The translations under genes and the position numbers were made by a program. Under the pieces are notes generated by a model that saw only the letters and a program-made list of their open reading frames with translations, did no database searches and was not told the DNA's origin. This document shows positions 44,818-54,003 of a DNA stretch of 64,000 bases, piece by piece. How positions within the stretch are numbered: position 1 is the stretch's first letter; every line of letters begins with the position of its first letter. The stretch covers positions 70,263 through 134,262 of the forward strand of contig CAXXRA010000003.1 in NCBI GenBank assembly GCA_963663975.2, in the 5' to 3' direction. This stretch comes from JANQRX01 sp963663975 (GTDB lineage Bacteria > Pseudomonadota > Alphaproteobacteria > Rhizobiales > Kaistiaceae).

Positions 44818-46990
44818 CTAACTTGGGTTTCCGCGGCGCAGATCGAGGTGGATGGTCACACCTGGATCGCCGAACCTGGCACGGTAAACCTGAAGATTCT
44901 CCATGATCCGCTGGACGTAATTTCGCGTCTCCGTGAACGGGATCGACTCGATCCAGTTGACCACATCGACGTCCGGGCCGCGCGGGTCGCCGAAACGTTC
45001 GATCCAATCATCAACCCGGCTGGCGCCCGCATTGTAGGCGGCGAACGCCATGACGTAGGAACCGTCGAAGCGATCCATCATCTTGCCGAGATAGGTGGCG
45101 CCAAGGGTCGCGTTGTACCCGGGATCGGATGTCAGTCGTGATCTCGAATAGGCGATGCCGAGCCCCTTGGCGGTTTCCTTCGCCGTGCCCGGCATGAGTT
45201 GCATCAGGCCGCGCGCGCCGGCGCCGCTGACGGCTTGCTGATTGAACCTGCTTTCCTGCCGCGCAATGGCGTAGACGACGGGCTTCTCGACATTGCCGGT
45301 GTTGGCGTCGTCGGGAATCGCTGATGTGGTGAAGGCGAGGTCGTCGACCGCCAGGCCGCGGACCGAGGCGACGATGCCGACCTGCAAGCCAAACTGATGC
45401 AACCCCGGCACCCTCCGCCAGCTCCGACACAAGCCGCACTTCCGCCGGATCGTCGAGTTCGCCCGCCAGTCGCCTGAAAAAGACGCCGGTGCGGTCGGCA
45501 TAGTTGGCCTCGATCAGATGGCGGATGACCTGGACGAAGCGCCGGCCGTCAAACCGTTTCCGCGTTTCGGGGGTCGGAGCGGTGGCGGCCGACAAAGGCA
45601 ACACGGTTGCGTTCACCTCGCTCAGCGCGAGCTGGCCGTAGAAGGTGGCCGGATACGCCGCCGCGCGGCCGAAATGGTCGGCCGCCGCGTCCTGATTTCC
45701 GGCTGCACGGTTGGCGCGGCCAAGCCAGTACCGGGCTCGCGACAGGCTGAGCGGCCGACTGGCGATTTCCACGATCTGGGCAAAGTGCGGAATCGCGGCT
45801 TCGGCATCGTCGAGGTATTCGAGCGCAAACCAGCCGGCGTGAAACTCGGCCTCGGCCCGTTTCGAGCTGGACTGTGCGGAGTGCCCGGCGGCGACCCGAT
45901 AGGCGCCGGCGGCATCGCCGTCTTCGCTCAGCGAGCGCGATATGAGGCGCCGCTCGACCCACCACGCATCGGGGTCGCCAAGCGCCGACTGGTTCCGCGG
46001 CGCTGTGGCCAACAGACCGGCCGCCTCGTCGACCTTGCCCGCCCGGCGCAGCCATTGGATGCGCGCGTACAGGTAAAGCGGATCGGCCTTGGCCGCCGCC
46101 GGGAGCGCGGACAGCAGTCGGCCGGCTTTTGATTGACGCTTGATCACGGCGACCACCGCCGCGGCCAGGTCACGCTGGGCCTTGTCGAGTTCCTGGGCGA
46201 CACGCAAGCCGGCGGCAGCTTGCTCGTCGTACAAGAGGCGATCCATCCGCGCCTTGTGGTCCTGTGCCGAAAGAAGGTCGGCAAACGAGGCGAGGAGTTT
46301 TTTTTCGGTCGATTTGTCCAAATTGTCGTCGCGCCACATGTCACGGACCAGCGCTTTTGCCTCGGCCTCGCGCCCGGATGCCCGCAAGGCTCGGCCGACC
46401 ACCAGCGCGGCAGCGTCGGTCTCTGGTGTCTGACCGTCCAAAGCGGCCAGGAATTCCTCGTCCGACCGCTTCTCCCGAGTCAGGGCCTGTTCGAGGCGGA
46501 GGCGAACAAGGGCGGTGCCCGGCCAGTCCTGGAACCTCGGAGCGATCTCGATAATTCGTTCGGAAGGCACTTTGTCGTCGCCGCTGGTGATGATCAGCCA
46601 GTTGACCAGATCGGCACTGACTCGGTCGCTCAGGGCGTAGGCGGCGATCGTGGCTCCGGCCGGATCGCCCTTCCGGATAAGTTCGACGGCGAGCTCGAAC
46701 CCGACCGAATCGAGCGGGTCGCCGACCTCGCCATCCGCCTTAGCGACTTCAGAGTCGTCGTCGGGTCCATCGCCCGCGGCGTCTTGATCTCCGATCAGGG
46801 CGCCGATCGGGTCGGACGGGCGCCGCGGATTCGGCCGTGGGACCGGCACGGTCTGGGAGACCACGATTTGTCGCTCGACCGCGGTTTCATTGGCCTCGGG
46901 CGCGCCGGTGAGGGCCGCTGCCGGTGTTGATGTCGTGACAAGGAATCCCGCCAGCAGGTATCGCAACCGCCGGCCTGTCGGTATCGTCAT
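44818..46990 (-). pseudogene. Soluble lytic murein transglycosylase (Slt-like), frameshifted
   Basis: Exported peptidoglycan-cleaving enzyme split into two frames. From ATG 46990 the first frame has a signal peptide (LRYLLAGFLVTTSTPAAA) and about 500 residues of the alpha-helical superhelix (for example AIPHFAQIVEIASRPLSL, RARYWLGRANRAAG). The second frame continues from GLHQFGLQVGIVA and holds the catalytic SLT domain: AIARQESRFNQQAVSGAGA (Glu in RQES), GLMQLMPGTA, YVMAFAAYNAG and RNYVQRIMENLQVYRARFG. The break is one extra G in a GGGG run (CCCC at 45403-45406 on the plus strand). A sequencing error is possible because both parts are otherwise well preserved. Confidence 0.85.
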
Positions 46991-47025
46991 GGCTGACCGT
47001 GATCCCTCGTTCACTCCGGCCCATC

Positions 47026-47188
47026 TAGAGCGTTTTCAACCAACTCTGAGCCGTTCTGACGGGCTATTTTGCACCCATTCCTGTGTAAAGCCCCTCGACC
47101 GTATCCAGATACGCTCCTCGGACCTTCACTTGATCTTGTCACAAAATCGCTCCGTCAGAATGGCTCAGAGTTGGTTGAAAGCGCTCTA
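47026..47188. repeat. TA-flanked palindromic repeat, copy E (short form)
   Basis: 163-bp short-form copy, TAGAGCGTTTTCAACCAA to TTGGTTGAAAGCGCTCTA, TA at both ends. It is almost a perfect inverted repeat outside the centre. This copy lies between two divergent gene starts (transglycosylase and dapA) and is the only one that does not meet a stop codon. Confidence 0.9.
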
Positions 47189-47313
47189 GTTTGACACAGT
47201 GAACCAAGCCTTGACGAGTGCGCACCGGTTCTTGCCCGCCCGAACCGCCGGGACTAAGGTTGGTTGCAATCCGCCCGTCCACCTCGGCCGGCACCGAATT
47301 CGGAAAAGCTGAC

Positions 47314-48189
47314 ATGTTCAAGGGTTCCCTGACGGCGCTCGTAACCCCGATGAGGGAAGGGGTCATCGACGAGGACGCGTTCCGCGCTTTCATCGATTGG
47401 CAAATCGAGGAGGGTACCCATGGGCTGGTCCCGGTCGGCACAACCGGCGAAAGCCCGACCCTCAGCCATGACGAGCACAAGCGCGTGGTGGAAATTTGCG
47501 TGGATGCCGCCGATGGCCGTGTGCCCGTGGTGGCCGGGGCCGGCTCCAACAACACCGCCGAAGCGGTCGAGCTTGCCCGGCACGCCGAGCGCATCGGCGC
47601 CCAGGGCGTCCTTGTGGTGACACCCTATTACAACAAGCCGAGTCAGGAGGGCCTCTACCGGCACTACAAGGCGATCAATGACGCGATCACCATCCCGATC
47701 ATCATCTACAACATTCCGCCGCGCTCGGTGATCGACATGTCGGTCGAAACAATGGCGCGCCTGTTTGAACTGCCCAATATCGCCGGGGTCAAGGATGCGA
47801 CGGCAAAGCTGGATCGCGTCACCAACCAGCGGCTGGCCATGGGACCGACGTTCAATCAACTGTCGGGCGAAGACGGGACCGCGTTGGCGTTCATGGCTCA
47901 CGGCGGACATGGCTGCATATCGGTTTCGTCCAATGTTGCGCCCAAGCAGGTATCGGACTTTCAGGACGCGTGCCTGGCGGGAGACTATTCGACCGCGCTG
48001 GACCGTCATGACCGTCTCATGCCGCTGCACCGGGCGCTCTTTGTCGAGCCGAGTCCGGCCGGGGCCAAATACGCTTTGTCCGTGCTTGGCAGGATGAGTG
48101 ATGAGTTGCGGCTGCCGCTGGTCGGGCTCTCCGACCCGGCCAAGACCGAAATCCGCAAGGCCATGGTACACGCCGGCCTGATCAATTAG
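47314..48189 (+). CDS. dapA: 4-hydroxy-tetrahydrodipicolinate synthase
   Basis: First enzyme of the lysine/diaminopimelate branch (291 aa): condenses pyruvate with aspartate semialdehyde. Schiff-base lysine is K160 in AGVKDAT; the tyrosine relay is in TPYYNKP (Y106/Y107) and IIYNIPPR (Y132, R137); T43/T44 are in VGTTGES. The ATG at 47314 gives the conserved start MFKGSLTALVTP. It stands alone between repeat copies E and F, and the TAG stop is the left boundary of copy F. Confidence 0.96.
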   Translation: MFKGSLTALVTPMREGVIDEDAFRAFIDWQIEEGTHGLVPVGTTGESPTLSHDEHKRVVEICVDAADGRVPVVAGAGSNNTAEAVELARHAERIGAQGVLVVTPYYNKPSQEGLYRHYKAINDAITIPIIIYNIPPRSVIDMSVETMARLFELPNIAGVKDATAKLDRVTNQRLAMGPTFNQLSGEDGTALAFMAHGGHGCISVSSNVAPKQVSDFQDACLAGDYSTALDRHDRLMPLHRALFVEPSPAGAKYALSVLGRMSDELRLPLVGLSDPAKTEIRKAMVHAGLIN

Positions 48190-48350
48190 AGCCCTTTCAA
48201 CCAACTCTGAGCCATTCTGACGGAGCGATTTTGTGACAAGATCAAGTCAAGGCTCGAGGAGCGAATCCGGATACGGTCGAGGGATTTGGCGCGGGAATTG
48301 GTCCAAAATCGCTCCGTCAGAATGGCTCAGAGTTGGTTGAAAGGGCTCTA
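48187..48350. repeat. TA-flanked palindromic repeat, copy F (short form)
   Basis: 164-bp short-form copy, TAGAGCCCTTTCAACCAA to TTGGTTGAAAGGGCTCTA. The outer 40 bp on each side are nearly perfect inverted repeats (through GACGGAGCGATTTTG). It lies between the dapA stop and the smpB start. Confidence 0.92.
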
Positions 48351-48356
48351 GCCACG

Positions 48357-48833
48357 ATGGCCTCCCGCAAAGACCGATCGGCCAGCCCACCGGCGGTGGT
48401 CAACCGCCGCGCGCGCCGCAATTACGAAATCGGCCAGACCTTTGAGGCCGGCATCGCCCTGCAGGGGACCGAGGTGAAATCGCTGCGCGGTGGGAGGTCC
48501 AACATCACCGATGCCTACGCCGGCGTTCAAGGCGGCGAGTTGTGGCTGTTCAACGCCTACATCCCGGAATATCTGCAGGCCAACCGGTTCAACCACGAAA
48601 CCCGACGGCCGCGGAAGCTGCTGTTGCATCGAAAGGAGATTTCGCGTCTGGCGGGCGCCGTGGAACGCGACGGCATGACACTGGTGCCGTTGAAGATCTA
48701 TTTCAACGACCGCGGCCGAGCGAAGGTCGAACTGGCCATGGCGCGCGGCAGGAAGCTGCATGACAAACGGGAAGCCGAGAAGAGACGGAGTTGGGACCGG
48801 GAAAAAGCCCGACTGATGCGCGAGAAAGGGTAG
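48357..48833 (+). CDS. smpB: SsrA-binding protein SmpB
   Basis: tmRNA partner in trans-translation, 158 aa. Landmarks: NRRARRNYEIGQTFEAGI, LQGTEVKSLRGGRSNITDAY, FNHETRRPRKLLLHRKEI and the basic tail KKLHDKREAEKRR-like (here GRKLHDKREAEKRRSWDRE). The ATG at 48357 lies 7 bp after repeat copy F, so the repeat must supply or replace its leader sequence. No obvious Shine-Dalgarno sequence is seen. The dapA-smpB order is common in Rhizobiales. Confidence 0.95.
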   Translation: MASRKDRSASPPAVVNRRARRNYEIGQTFEAGIALQGTEVKSLRGGRSNITDAYAGVQGGELWLFNAYIPEYLQANRFNHETRRPRKLLLHRKEISRLAGAVERDGMTLVPLKIYFNDRGRAKVELAMARGRKLHDKREAEKRRSWDREKARLMREKG

Positions 48834-48845
48834 CGGACGCAGTCT

Positions 48846-49515
48846 TCAGCCGGCGAGGCGGCTCCGGATGGCGGCGAACACGGCTCGGAACATGTCCTCG
48901 GTAAGGACACCGGTGTTGGTGTTGTAGCGTGAGCAATGGTAGCTGTCGAAGAGGCTGACACCGGCGCCGGCGAGATGAACGGCGCCGTGGCCGAAGGGCA
49001 TCGATTTGGCCGTGTCGACGCCAAGCGCGGCGACGACGCTGTCGTGGGCAATGCGGCCCAGCGCCAGCAGAACCGACAGCTTGGGCATCGAGGCCATGGT
49101 GGCCTGGAGGAACTGCCGGCAGGTTCGGATCTCCGCTGCGGTCGGCCGGTTCTTGGGCGGCACGCAGCGGACCGCGTTTGTGACCGCGGCGTTGACAAGT
49201 CTGAGGCCGTCATCCGGCCGGGCATCGAACGCGCCGGAGGCGAAGCCGAATTCGAGCATCGTGCGGTAGAGCAGTTGGCCGGCTGTATCGCCGGTAAACG
49301 GGCGGCCAGTGCGGTTTGCTCCGCGTCCGAATGTGGGCACCGGTGCGTTGCAAACCCGGGGCAAGGCCGACGACCAGCAATTCGGCCGATTTTGGTCCGA
49401 ATGTGGGCACCGGTGCGTTGAACCACGAAGGCTCCGAGGATCGCCAGATCCGGCGAAATTCAACCAGGCGCGGGCATAGACTGCAATCCCGATGGGGAAC
49501 CGTTGTGTCCGTCAT
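48846..49515 (-). pseudogene. Family 5 uracil-DNA glycosylase, disrupted by a 25-bp duplication
   Basis: Type 5 (UdgB-like) uracil-DNA glycosylase with an iron-sulphur cluster. From ATG 49515: CSLCPRLVEFRR (first cluster cysteines), FNAPVPTFG, LLVVGLAPGL. Then a 25-bp insertion shifts the frame. The other frame continues RGANRTGRPFTGDTAG, NAVRCVPPKNRPTAAEIRTC (remaining cysteines), LALGRIAHDSVV and FDSYHCSRYNTNTG. Deleting 49326-49350 restores GLAPGLRGANRTG, the usual family sequence. The insertion is a copy of 49396-49420, 70 bp away in the same gene. Repair of uracil and deaminated purines by this enzyme should be lost. Confidence 0.85.
49326..49420. repeat. 25-bp direct repeat inside the glycosylase gene
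   Basis: TCCGAATGTGGGCACCGGTG plus CGTTG occurs at 49326-49350 and again at 49396-49420. The second copy codes for the native NAPVPTFG segment; the first is extra. Confidence 0.95.
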
Positions 49516-49533
49516 GGCGCGGTGAGGCCGGCC

Positions 49534-49665
49534 TTGATACGGTCGAGGAGCTTGGCGCAGAAATTGGCGCAAAATCGGCCGTCCCTTCTGTTTTGCGATT
49601 GGCGGGCAGCCAACGCTCGCCGATCGCAAAACAGAATTGACACAGAGTTGGTCGAAAGGGCTCTA
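49534..49665. repeat. Palindromic repeat, copy G (left arm missing)
   Basis: Partial copy of the family. It begins in the middle (GATACGGTCGAGGAGC), contains the long-form segment GTCCCTTCTGTTTTGCG, and ends with a normal right arm, TTGGTCGAAAGGGCTCTA. The left arm is absent, probably deleted. Its right TA is part of the TAG stop of the NYN gene. Confidence 0.85.
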
Positions 49666-50277
49666 GAACTCGTCATCGTTCTCGAAGTCGTCCTCGAAGC
49701 CACTGCCCTGGTTGCGCTCCTGCGGTCGCTGGGGGCGATCGGGGCGATCGGCCGGATCGCGCCCTACCTTCTGCTGAAGACTTGCAAGATCGATGAAATG
49801 GTCGGCCTGGCGACGCAGTTCGTCGGCGATCATGGGCGGTTGGCTCAGCAACGTGGAGACGACACTGACCTTGCGGCCTTTTCGCTGGACCGCCTCGACC
49901 ACGGAACGAAAATCTCCATCGCCCGAGAACAGGACGAAATGGTCGATGCTGTCCGCCATTTCCATGACGTTGACGGCCAGTTCGATATCCATGTTGCCCT
50001 TGATCTTTCGCCGGCCTGACGGATCAACAAACTCCTTGGTGGGCTTGGTCACAACTGTATAACCATTGTAATCAAGCCAATCTATCAAGGGTCGAATCGA
50101 CGAGTACTCTTGCTCTTCTGCCAATGCGGTATAATAATAGGCTCGAAGCAGATAGGATTCTTTTTTGAATTCTTCCAGAAGCTTCTTGTAATCTATATCG
50201 AAGCTCAGAGCCTTCGCGGTCGCGTACAGATTCGCACCGTCTATGAACAGCGCGATTTTTTCGCGGGGGTCAAACAT
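49663..50277 (-). CDS. NYN domain protein (LabA/DUF88-like)
   Basis: 204-aa protein with a PIN-like NYN nuclease domain, probably acting on RNA. Acidic residues of the active site are in ALFIDGANLYATAK, KIKGNMDIELAVNVMEMAD and LFSGDGDFRSVVEAVQRKG. The C-terminal 40 residues are a Pro/Arg/Asp-rich tail. The ATG at 50277 is the start. The TAG stop is formed by the end of repeat copy G. A homologue next to rpoZ is normal for Rhizobiales. Confidence 0.9.
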   Translation of the reverse strand: MFDPREKIALFIDGANLYATAKALSFDIDYKKLLEEFKKESYLLRAYYYTALAEEQEYSSIRPLIDWLDYNGYTVVTKPTKEFVDPSGRRKIKGNMDIELAVNVMEMADSIDHFVLFSGDGDFRSVVEAVQRKGRKVSVVSTLLSQPPMIADELRRQADHFIDLASLQQKVGRDPADRPDRPQRPQERNQGSGFEDDFENDDEF

Positions 50278-50576
50278 GGTGTTTCCGTTGCTGGGTTTGC
50301 GGTTTCTAAAAAGAGCCTCGCAGTGAGGCTGATGCGCTAATGTTTTTCGCCTCGGCCCGCCCTCGGATCGACAGAGCGTGGGACAAGTCGAGGCTGCTGT
50401 ATCGGTCGAACGATGGCGGCTAATCGGCGCCTATGGTCAACATTATGACATATAATGCACCATCTACGTTGATCCAGATTACAAGACCGGTGAGGGCATG
50501 GCGGCCGAATCTGCGGTTGCCAATCCGATCGTTCACCCCTATATCCGGCGCAACTTCCTAAAATGGAGACTTGCAG

Positions 50577-50960
50577 ATGGCGCGCGTCACCGTCGAAGAC
50601 TGCGTAGACAAGGTCGAGAACCGGTTCGAACTGGTGCTTTTGGCGAGCCATCGCTCCCGCATGGTGGCCAGCGGCGCGCCGATCACCGTGGAACGCGACA
50701 ACGACAAGAACCCGGTCGTGGCGCTGCGCGAAATCGCCGACGAGATGGTGGCGCCGGAGGATCTCAAGGAAGACCTGATTCACTCGCTGCAGAAATACGT
50801 CGAAGTCGACGAGCCCGAGACCGAAACAGCGCCGCCGATCACCACCTCGGAACCGAGCGGTCCGGCGGGCGAGGAAGCCACTTACGACAGGATGTCGGAA
50901 GAAGAGCTTCTCCGCGGGCTGGAAAATATGGTTCCGCCGGACAAAACCGACGATTTCTGA
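50577..50960 (+). CDS. rpoZ: RNA polymerase omega subunit
   Basis: 127-aa omega subunit, which helps assemble RNA polymerase and forms part of a ppGpp site. The conserved core is MARVTVEDCVDKVENRFELV then ASHRSRMVASGAP, VERDNDKNPVVALREIAD. The C-terminal half is an acidic extension normal in alphaproteobacteria. The ATG at 50577 has TGGAGACT upstream. It precedes rsh, the ppGpp synthetase gene, by about 100 bp. Confidence 0.96.
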   Translation: MARVTVEDCVDKVENRFELVLLASHRSRMVASGAPITVERDNDKNPVVALREIADEMVAPEDLKEDLIHSLQKYVEVDEPETETAPPITTSEPSGPAGEEATYDRMSEEELLRGLENMVPPDKTDDF

Positions 50961-51061
50961 CCCTCGCACGTCGGTTAAATGTCGCGCAATACACTTAATT
51001 TGGCCCGTGTGGCCGTGTGTCCGCAATGCGCGGGGCACGGAACGGTTGGGTGTGCAACGCC

Positions 51062-53308
51062 ATGATGCGCCAGTACGAATTGGTTGAGCGGGTCACGCGG
51101 TACAATCCCAACGCCGACGAGACGCTGCTCAACAAGGCATATGTCTATGCCATGCAGAGGCATGGCACGCAGCAGCGTGCCAACGGCGATCCCTACTTTT
51201 CGCATCCGCTGGAAGTCGCCGGCATCCTGACCGACCTCAAGCTCGACGATGCGACCATCGCGGTGGCGCTTCTCCACGACACCATCGAAGACACCGACGC
51301 GACGCGCGACGAAATCGACGAGATGTTCGGCGAGGACATCGGCAAATTGGTCGAAGGACTGACCAAGATCCGAAAACTGGATCTGGTGTCGCGGCGCGCC
51401 ACGCAGGCCGAGAATCTCCGCAAGCTGCTGCTGGCGATCTCGTCGGACGTGCGGGTTTTGCTCGTCAAGCTGGCCGATCGGCTCCACAACATGCGCACGC
51501 TCGAGCACATGGCGGCGGAGGCGCGCAGCCGAATCGCCGAGGAGACGCTGGAGATCTATGCCCCGCTGGCTGGCCGCATGGGCATGCATGACATGCGCGA
51601 GGAGCTGGAGGAGCTCGCCTTCAGGACGGTCAATCCCGAGGCTTATGAGACAATCACCCAGCGGCTCAACGAGGTCCGGGAACGCGATCAGGCGCTGATT
51701 GCGCAGATCGAGCAGGAGTTGACCGAGCGATTGAGTCGCGCCGGAATTGAGGCCACCGTCAGCGGGCGGTCGAAGCAGCCCTATTCGATCTTCCGGAAGA
51801 TGGAAAGAAAGACCATCAGCTTCGAGCAGTTGTCCGACATCATCGGATTCCGGGTGATCGTCGGCGGCCTCGCCGAATGTTATTCCGCGGTCGGCGTAGT
51901 GCATACCGCCTGGCGGGCCGTGCCGGGGCGTTTCAAGGACTACATCTCGACACCCAAGCAGAACGAATATCAGTCCATTCACACGACCGTGGTGGGGCCA
52001 GGAAGCCAACGGGTCGAATTGCAGGTTCGGACCGCGGAGATGCACGGCGTTGCCGAATACGGGATCGCGGCGCACGCGCTCTACAAGGACGGTGTCATCG
52101 CCGATGCACGGCCCACAAACGGTCCGCGCGTCGGCAAACAGTCGGGCTCCGCGGCGGAAATCCAGGCTTATGAGTGGCTACGCCGTACCATTGCCATGCT
52201 CGCCGAAGGCGATACGCCGGAGGAGTTCCTCGAACACACCAAACTGGAACTGTTTCACGATCAGGTTTTCTGCTTCACACCCAAGGGCCGCCTCATCGCG
52301 CTGCCGCGGGGTGCCACGCCGATCGATTTTGCCTACGCCGTTCACACCGATGTGGGCAACACCTGCGTCGGCGCCAAGATCAACGGGCGCGGCATGCCGC
52401 TGATCACCGAACTCCACAATGGCGACGAAGTCGAGATCATCACCGCAGAAGGCCATGTACCCTCGACCGCCTGGGAGCCCATGGTGGTGACCGGGAAGGC
52501 GCGTTCGGCCATCCGCCGTGCCACCCGCGCCGCGGTGAGGAAACAGTATGCCGGGCTTGGCCGGCGAATCCTGGAACGCGCGTTTGCCCAAAGCGGTACG
52601 CCATGCTCCGAGGCAAACCTTGAAGCGGCGCTGCCGAGGCTGTCGCAATCGAATGTCGAGGACATGTTGGCCGCGGTCGGCCGCGGTGAAATACCGGGCA
52701 AGAATGTGCTGAAGGCAGTTGATCCGGAGGCCCTTGGTGGCGCCGGCAAGGGTCGGCAGGGCCGGGGAGAGGAAGGCTGGTTCGGTCTCAAGCGTGGATC
52801 GGGGCTCAAATTCCGGATACCGGGCCTGGGCCGCCGCGCACCGATCCCGAAGAGGCAAAGCGGTCCGGCCATTCCGATCCGCGGCATTGAGGACGAAGCC
52901 GTCAAATTCGCCGAGGGCGGTGCCCTTCCGGGCGAGCGCATCGTGGGAATCATGACCAGGGGTGAGGGCATCACCGTCTACCCGATCCAGTCTCCGGCCT
53001 TGAAACAGTTCGACGACGAGCCCGAGCGCTGGCTCGACATCCGGTGGGACGTGGAGGAACGGCATCGCCGCTTCAAGGCTCGCATCGAGGTGACGGCCAC
53101 CAACGAGCCCGGCACCCTGGCCCAGATCGCGCAGGCGGCAGGCAACAATGACGGGAATATCTCCAACATCAGCATTACCCGATCCCAGCCCGATTTCGCG
53201 GTGATGCTGATCGATATCGAGGTTTTCGACGCCAAGCATTTGAGCCGGCTTATTTTACAGTTGCGCGCCCAACCCGTGGTCAGCGACGTCAGCCGCGTCC
53301 TGGCTTGA
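51062..53308 (+). CDS. rsh: Bifunctional (p)ppGpp synthetase/hydrolase
   Basis: RelA/SpoT homologue of about 748 aa that makes and degrades the stringent-response alarmone. The HD hydrolase domain has YFSHPLEVAGIL and LLHDTIEDTDA (H72, D73); the LADRLHNMRTL motif follows. The synthetase domain has GRSKQPYSIFRKM and FRVIVGG, NEYQSIHTTVVGP. A TGS domain lies at about 400-460 (VFCFTPKGRLIALPRGATPIDFAYAVHT in pieces) and an ACT domain at the C-terminus. ATG 51062 or 51065 is likely. Single Rsh proteins are the rule in this group. Confidence 0.95.
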   Translation: MMRQYELVERVTRYNPNADETLLNKAYVYAMQRHGTQQRANGDPYFSHPLEVAGILTDLKLDDATIAVALLHDTIEDTDATRDEIDEMFGEDIGKLVEGLTKIRKLDLVSRRATQAENLRKLLLAISSDVRVLLVKLADRLHNMRTLEHMAAEARSRIAEETLEIYAPLAGRMGMHDMREELEELAFRTVNPEAYETITQRLNEVRERDQALIAQIEQELTERLSRAGIEATVSGRSKQPYSIFRKMERKTISFEQLSDIIGFRVIVGGLAECYSAVGVVHTAWRAVPGRFKDYISTPKQNEYQSIHTTVVGPGSQRVELQVRTAEMHGVAEYGIAAHALYKDGVIADARPTNGPRVGKQSGSAAEIQAYEWLRRTIAMLAEGDTPEEFLEHTKLELFHDQVFCFTPKGRLIALPRGATPIDFAYAVHTDVGNTCVGAKINGRGMPLITELHNGDEVEIITAEGHVPSTAWEPMVVTGKARSAIRRATRAAVRKQYAGLGRRILERAFAQSGTPCSEANLEAALPRLSQSNVEDMLAAVGRGEIPGKNVLKAVDPEALGGAGKGRQGRGEEGWFGLKRGSGLKFRIPGLGRRAPIPKRQSGPAIPIRGIEDEAVKFAEGGALPGERIVGIMTRGEGITVYPIQSPALKQFDDEPERWLDIRWDVEERHRRFKARIEVTATNEPGTLAQIAQAAGNNDGNISNISITRSQPDFAVMLIDIEVFDAKHLSRLILQLRAQPVVSDVSRVLA

Positions 53309-53421
53309 TGGAATGGTTTGGATGATCTGCAGACAAGCGCGGCTCGCACCGCCAGCCATGCCCGCGCGCGCCTGGTCGCAAAAGGCCATGGCGGCCTGAA
53401 AACGAGGTTTCCGGCACCGTC

Positions 53422-54003
53422 ATGTTGTTCCGACGCCGCACCGAACCGGGCCTGTTGGCCCGTGTCCGTGTTGCACTGTGGCCACGCAGGAGCTGGCTGC
53501 GATCGTTCAGATATTACGCCAAGCGCGTCATGCGGCTCTCCGGAACCCCGCATGCCATCGCTGCCGGGGTCGCGGCCGGCGTGTTCGCTTCATTCACGCC
53601 GTTCATCGGCCTCCACTTCATCCTGGGGTTCTTTATCGCATTCCTCGTCGGCGGCAATTTGATCGCTGCCGCGTTTGGCACCGCCTTCGGCAATCCGTTG
53701 ACCTTTCCGTTCATATGGGCGGCGACCCATCGTGTCGGCAGCCTGGTGCTGGGCCGCCACGGCGCCGGCGGAGCGGCGATCGATGTCCCGGCCGATTGGG
53801 CCGAGCGATCGTTCGATGCGTTGGCGCCGATTATCGGGCCGATGGTGGTGGGGTCGGTGCCATTGGGTGTTCCTGCGGCGTTGGCGTTCTATATTGGCGT
53901 GCTGTATTCGGTGCGCGGATTCCAAAAGATGAGGCGCGAGCGTCTGGCCAAACGCCCTCTGCCGGATCGGAAGGTCGGGCCAGGTGGGAACGGAGAACCA
54001 TGA
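53422..54003 (+). CDS. DUF2062 membrane protein
   Basis: 193-aa inner-membrane protein of the DUF2062 family. The N-terminus is basic (SWLRSFRYYAKRVMRL), then SGTPHAIAAGVAAGVFASFT and the family core FIGLHFILGFFIAFLVGGN, FGNPLTFPFIW, with a last helix around 155-172. Function unknown. The stop overlaps the pdxJ start (ATGA), so it is part of the pdxJ-acpS-lepB-rnc-era operon. Confidence 0.9.
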   Translation: MLFRRRTEPGLLARVRVALWPRRSWLRSFRYYAKRVMRLSGTPHAIAAGVAAGVFASFTPFIGLHFILGFFIAFLVGGNLIAAAFGTAFGNPLTFPFIWAATHRVGSLVLGRHGAGGAAIDVPADWAERSFDALAPIIGPMVVGSVPLGVPAALAFYIGVLYSVRGFQKMRRERLAKRPLPDRKVGPGGNGEP

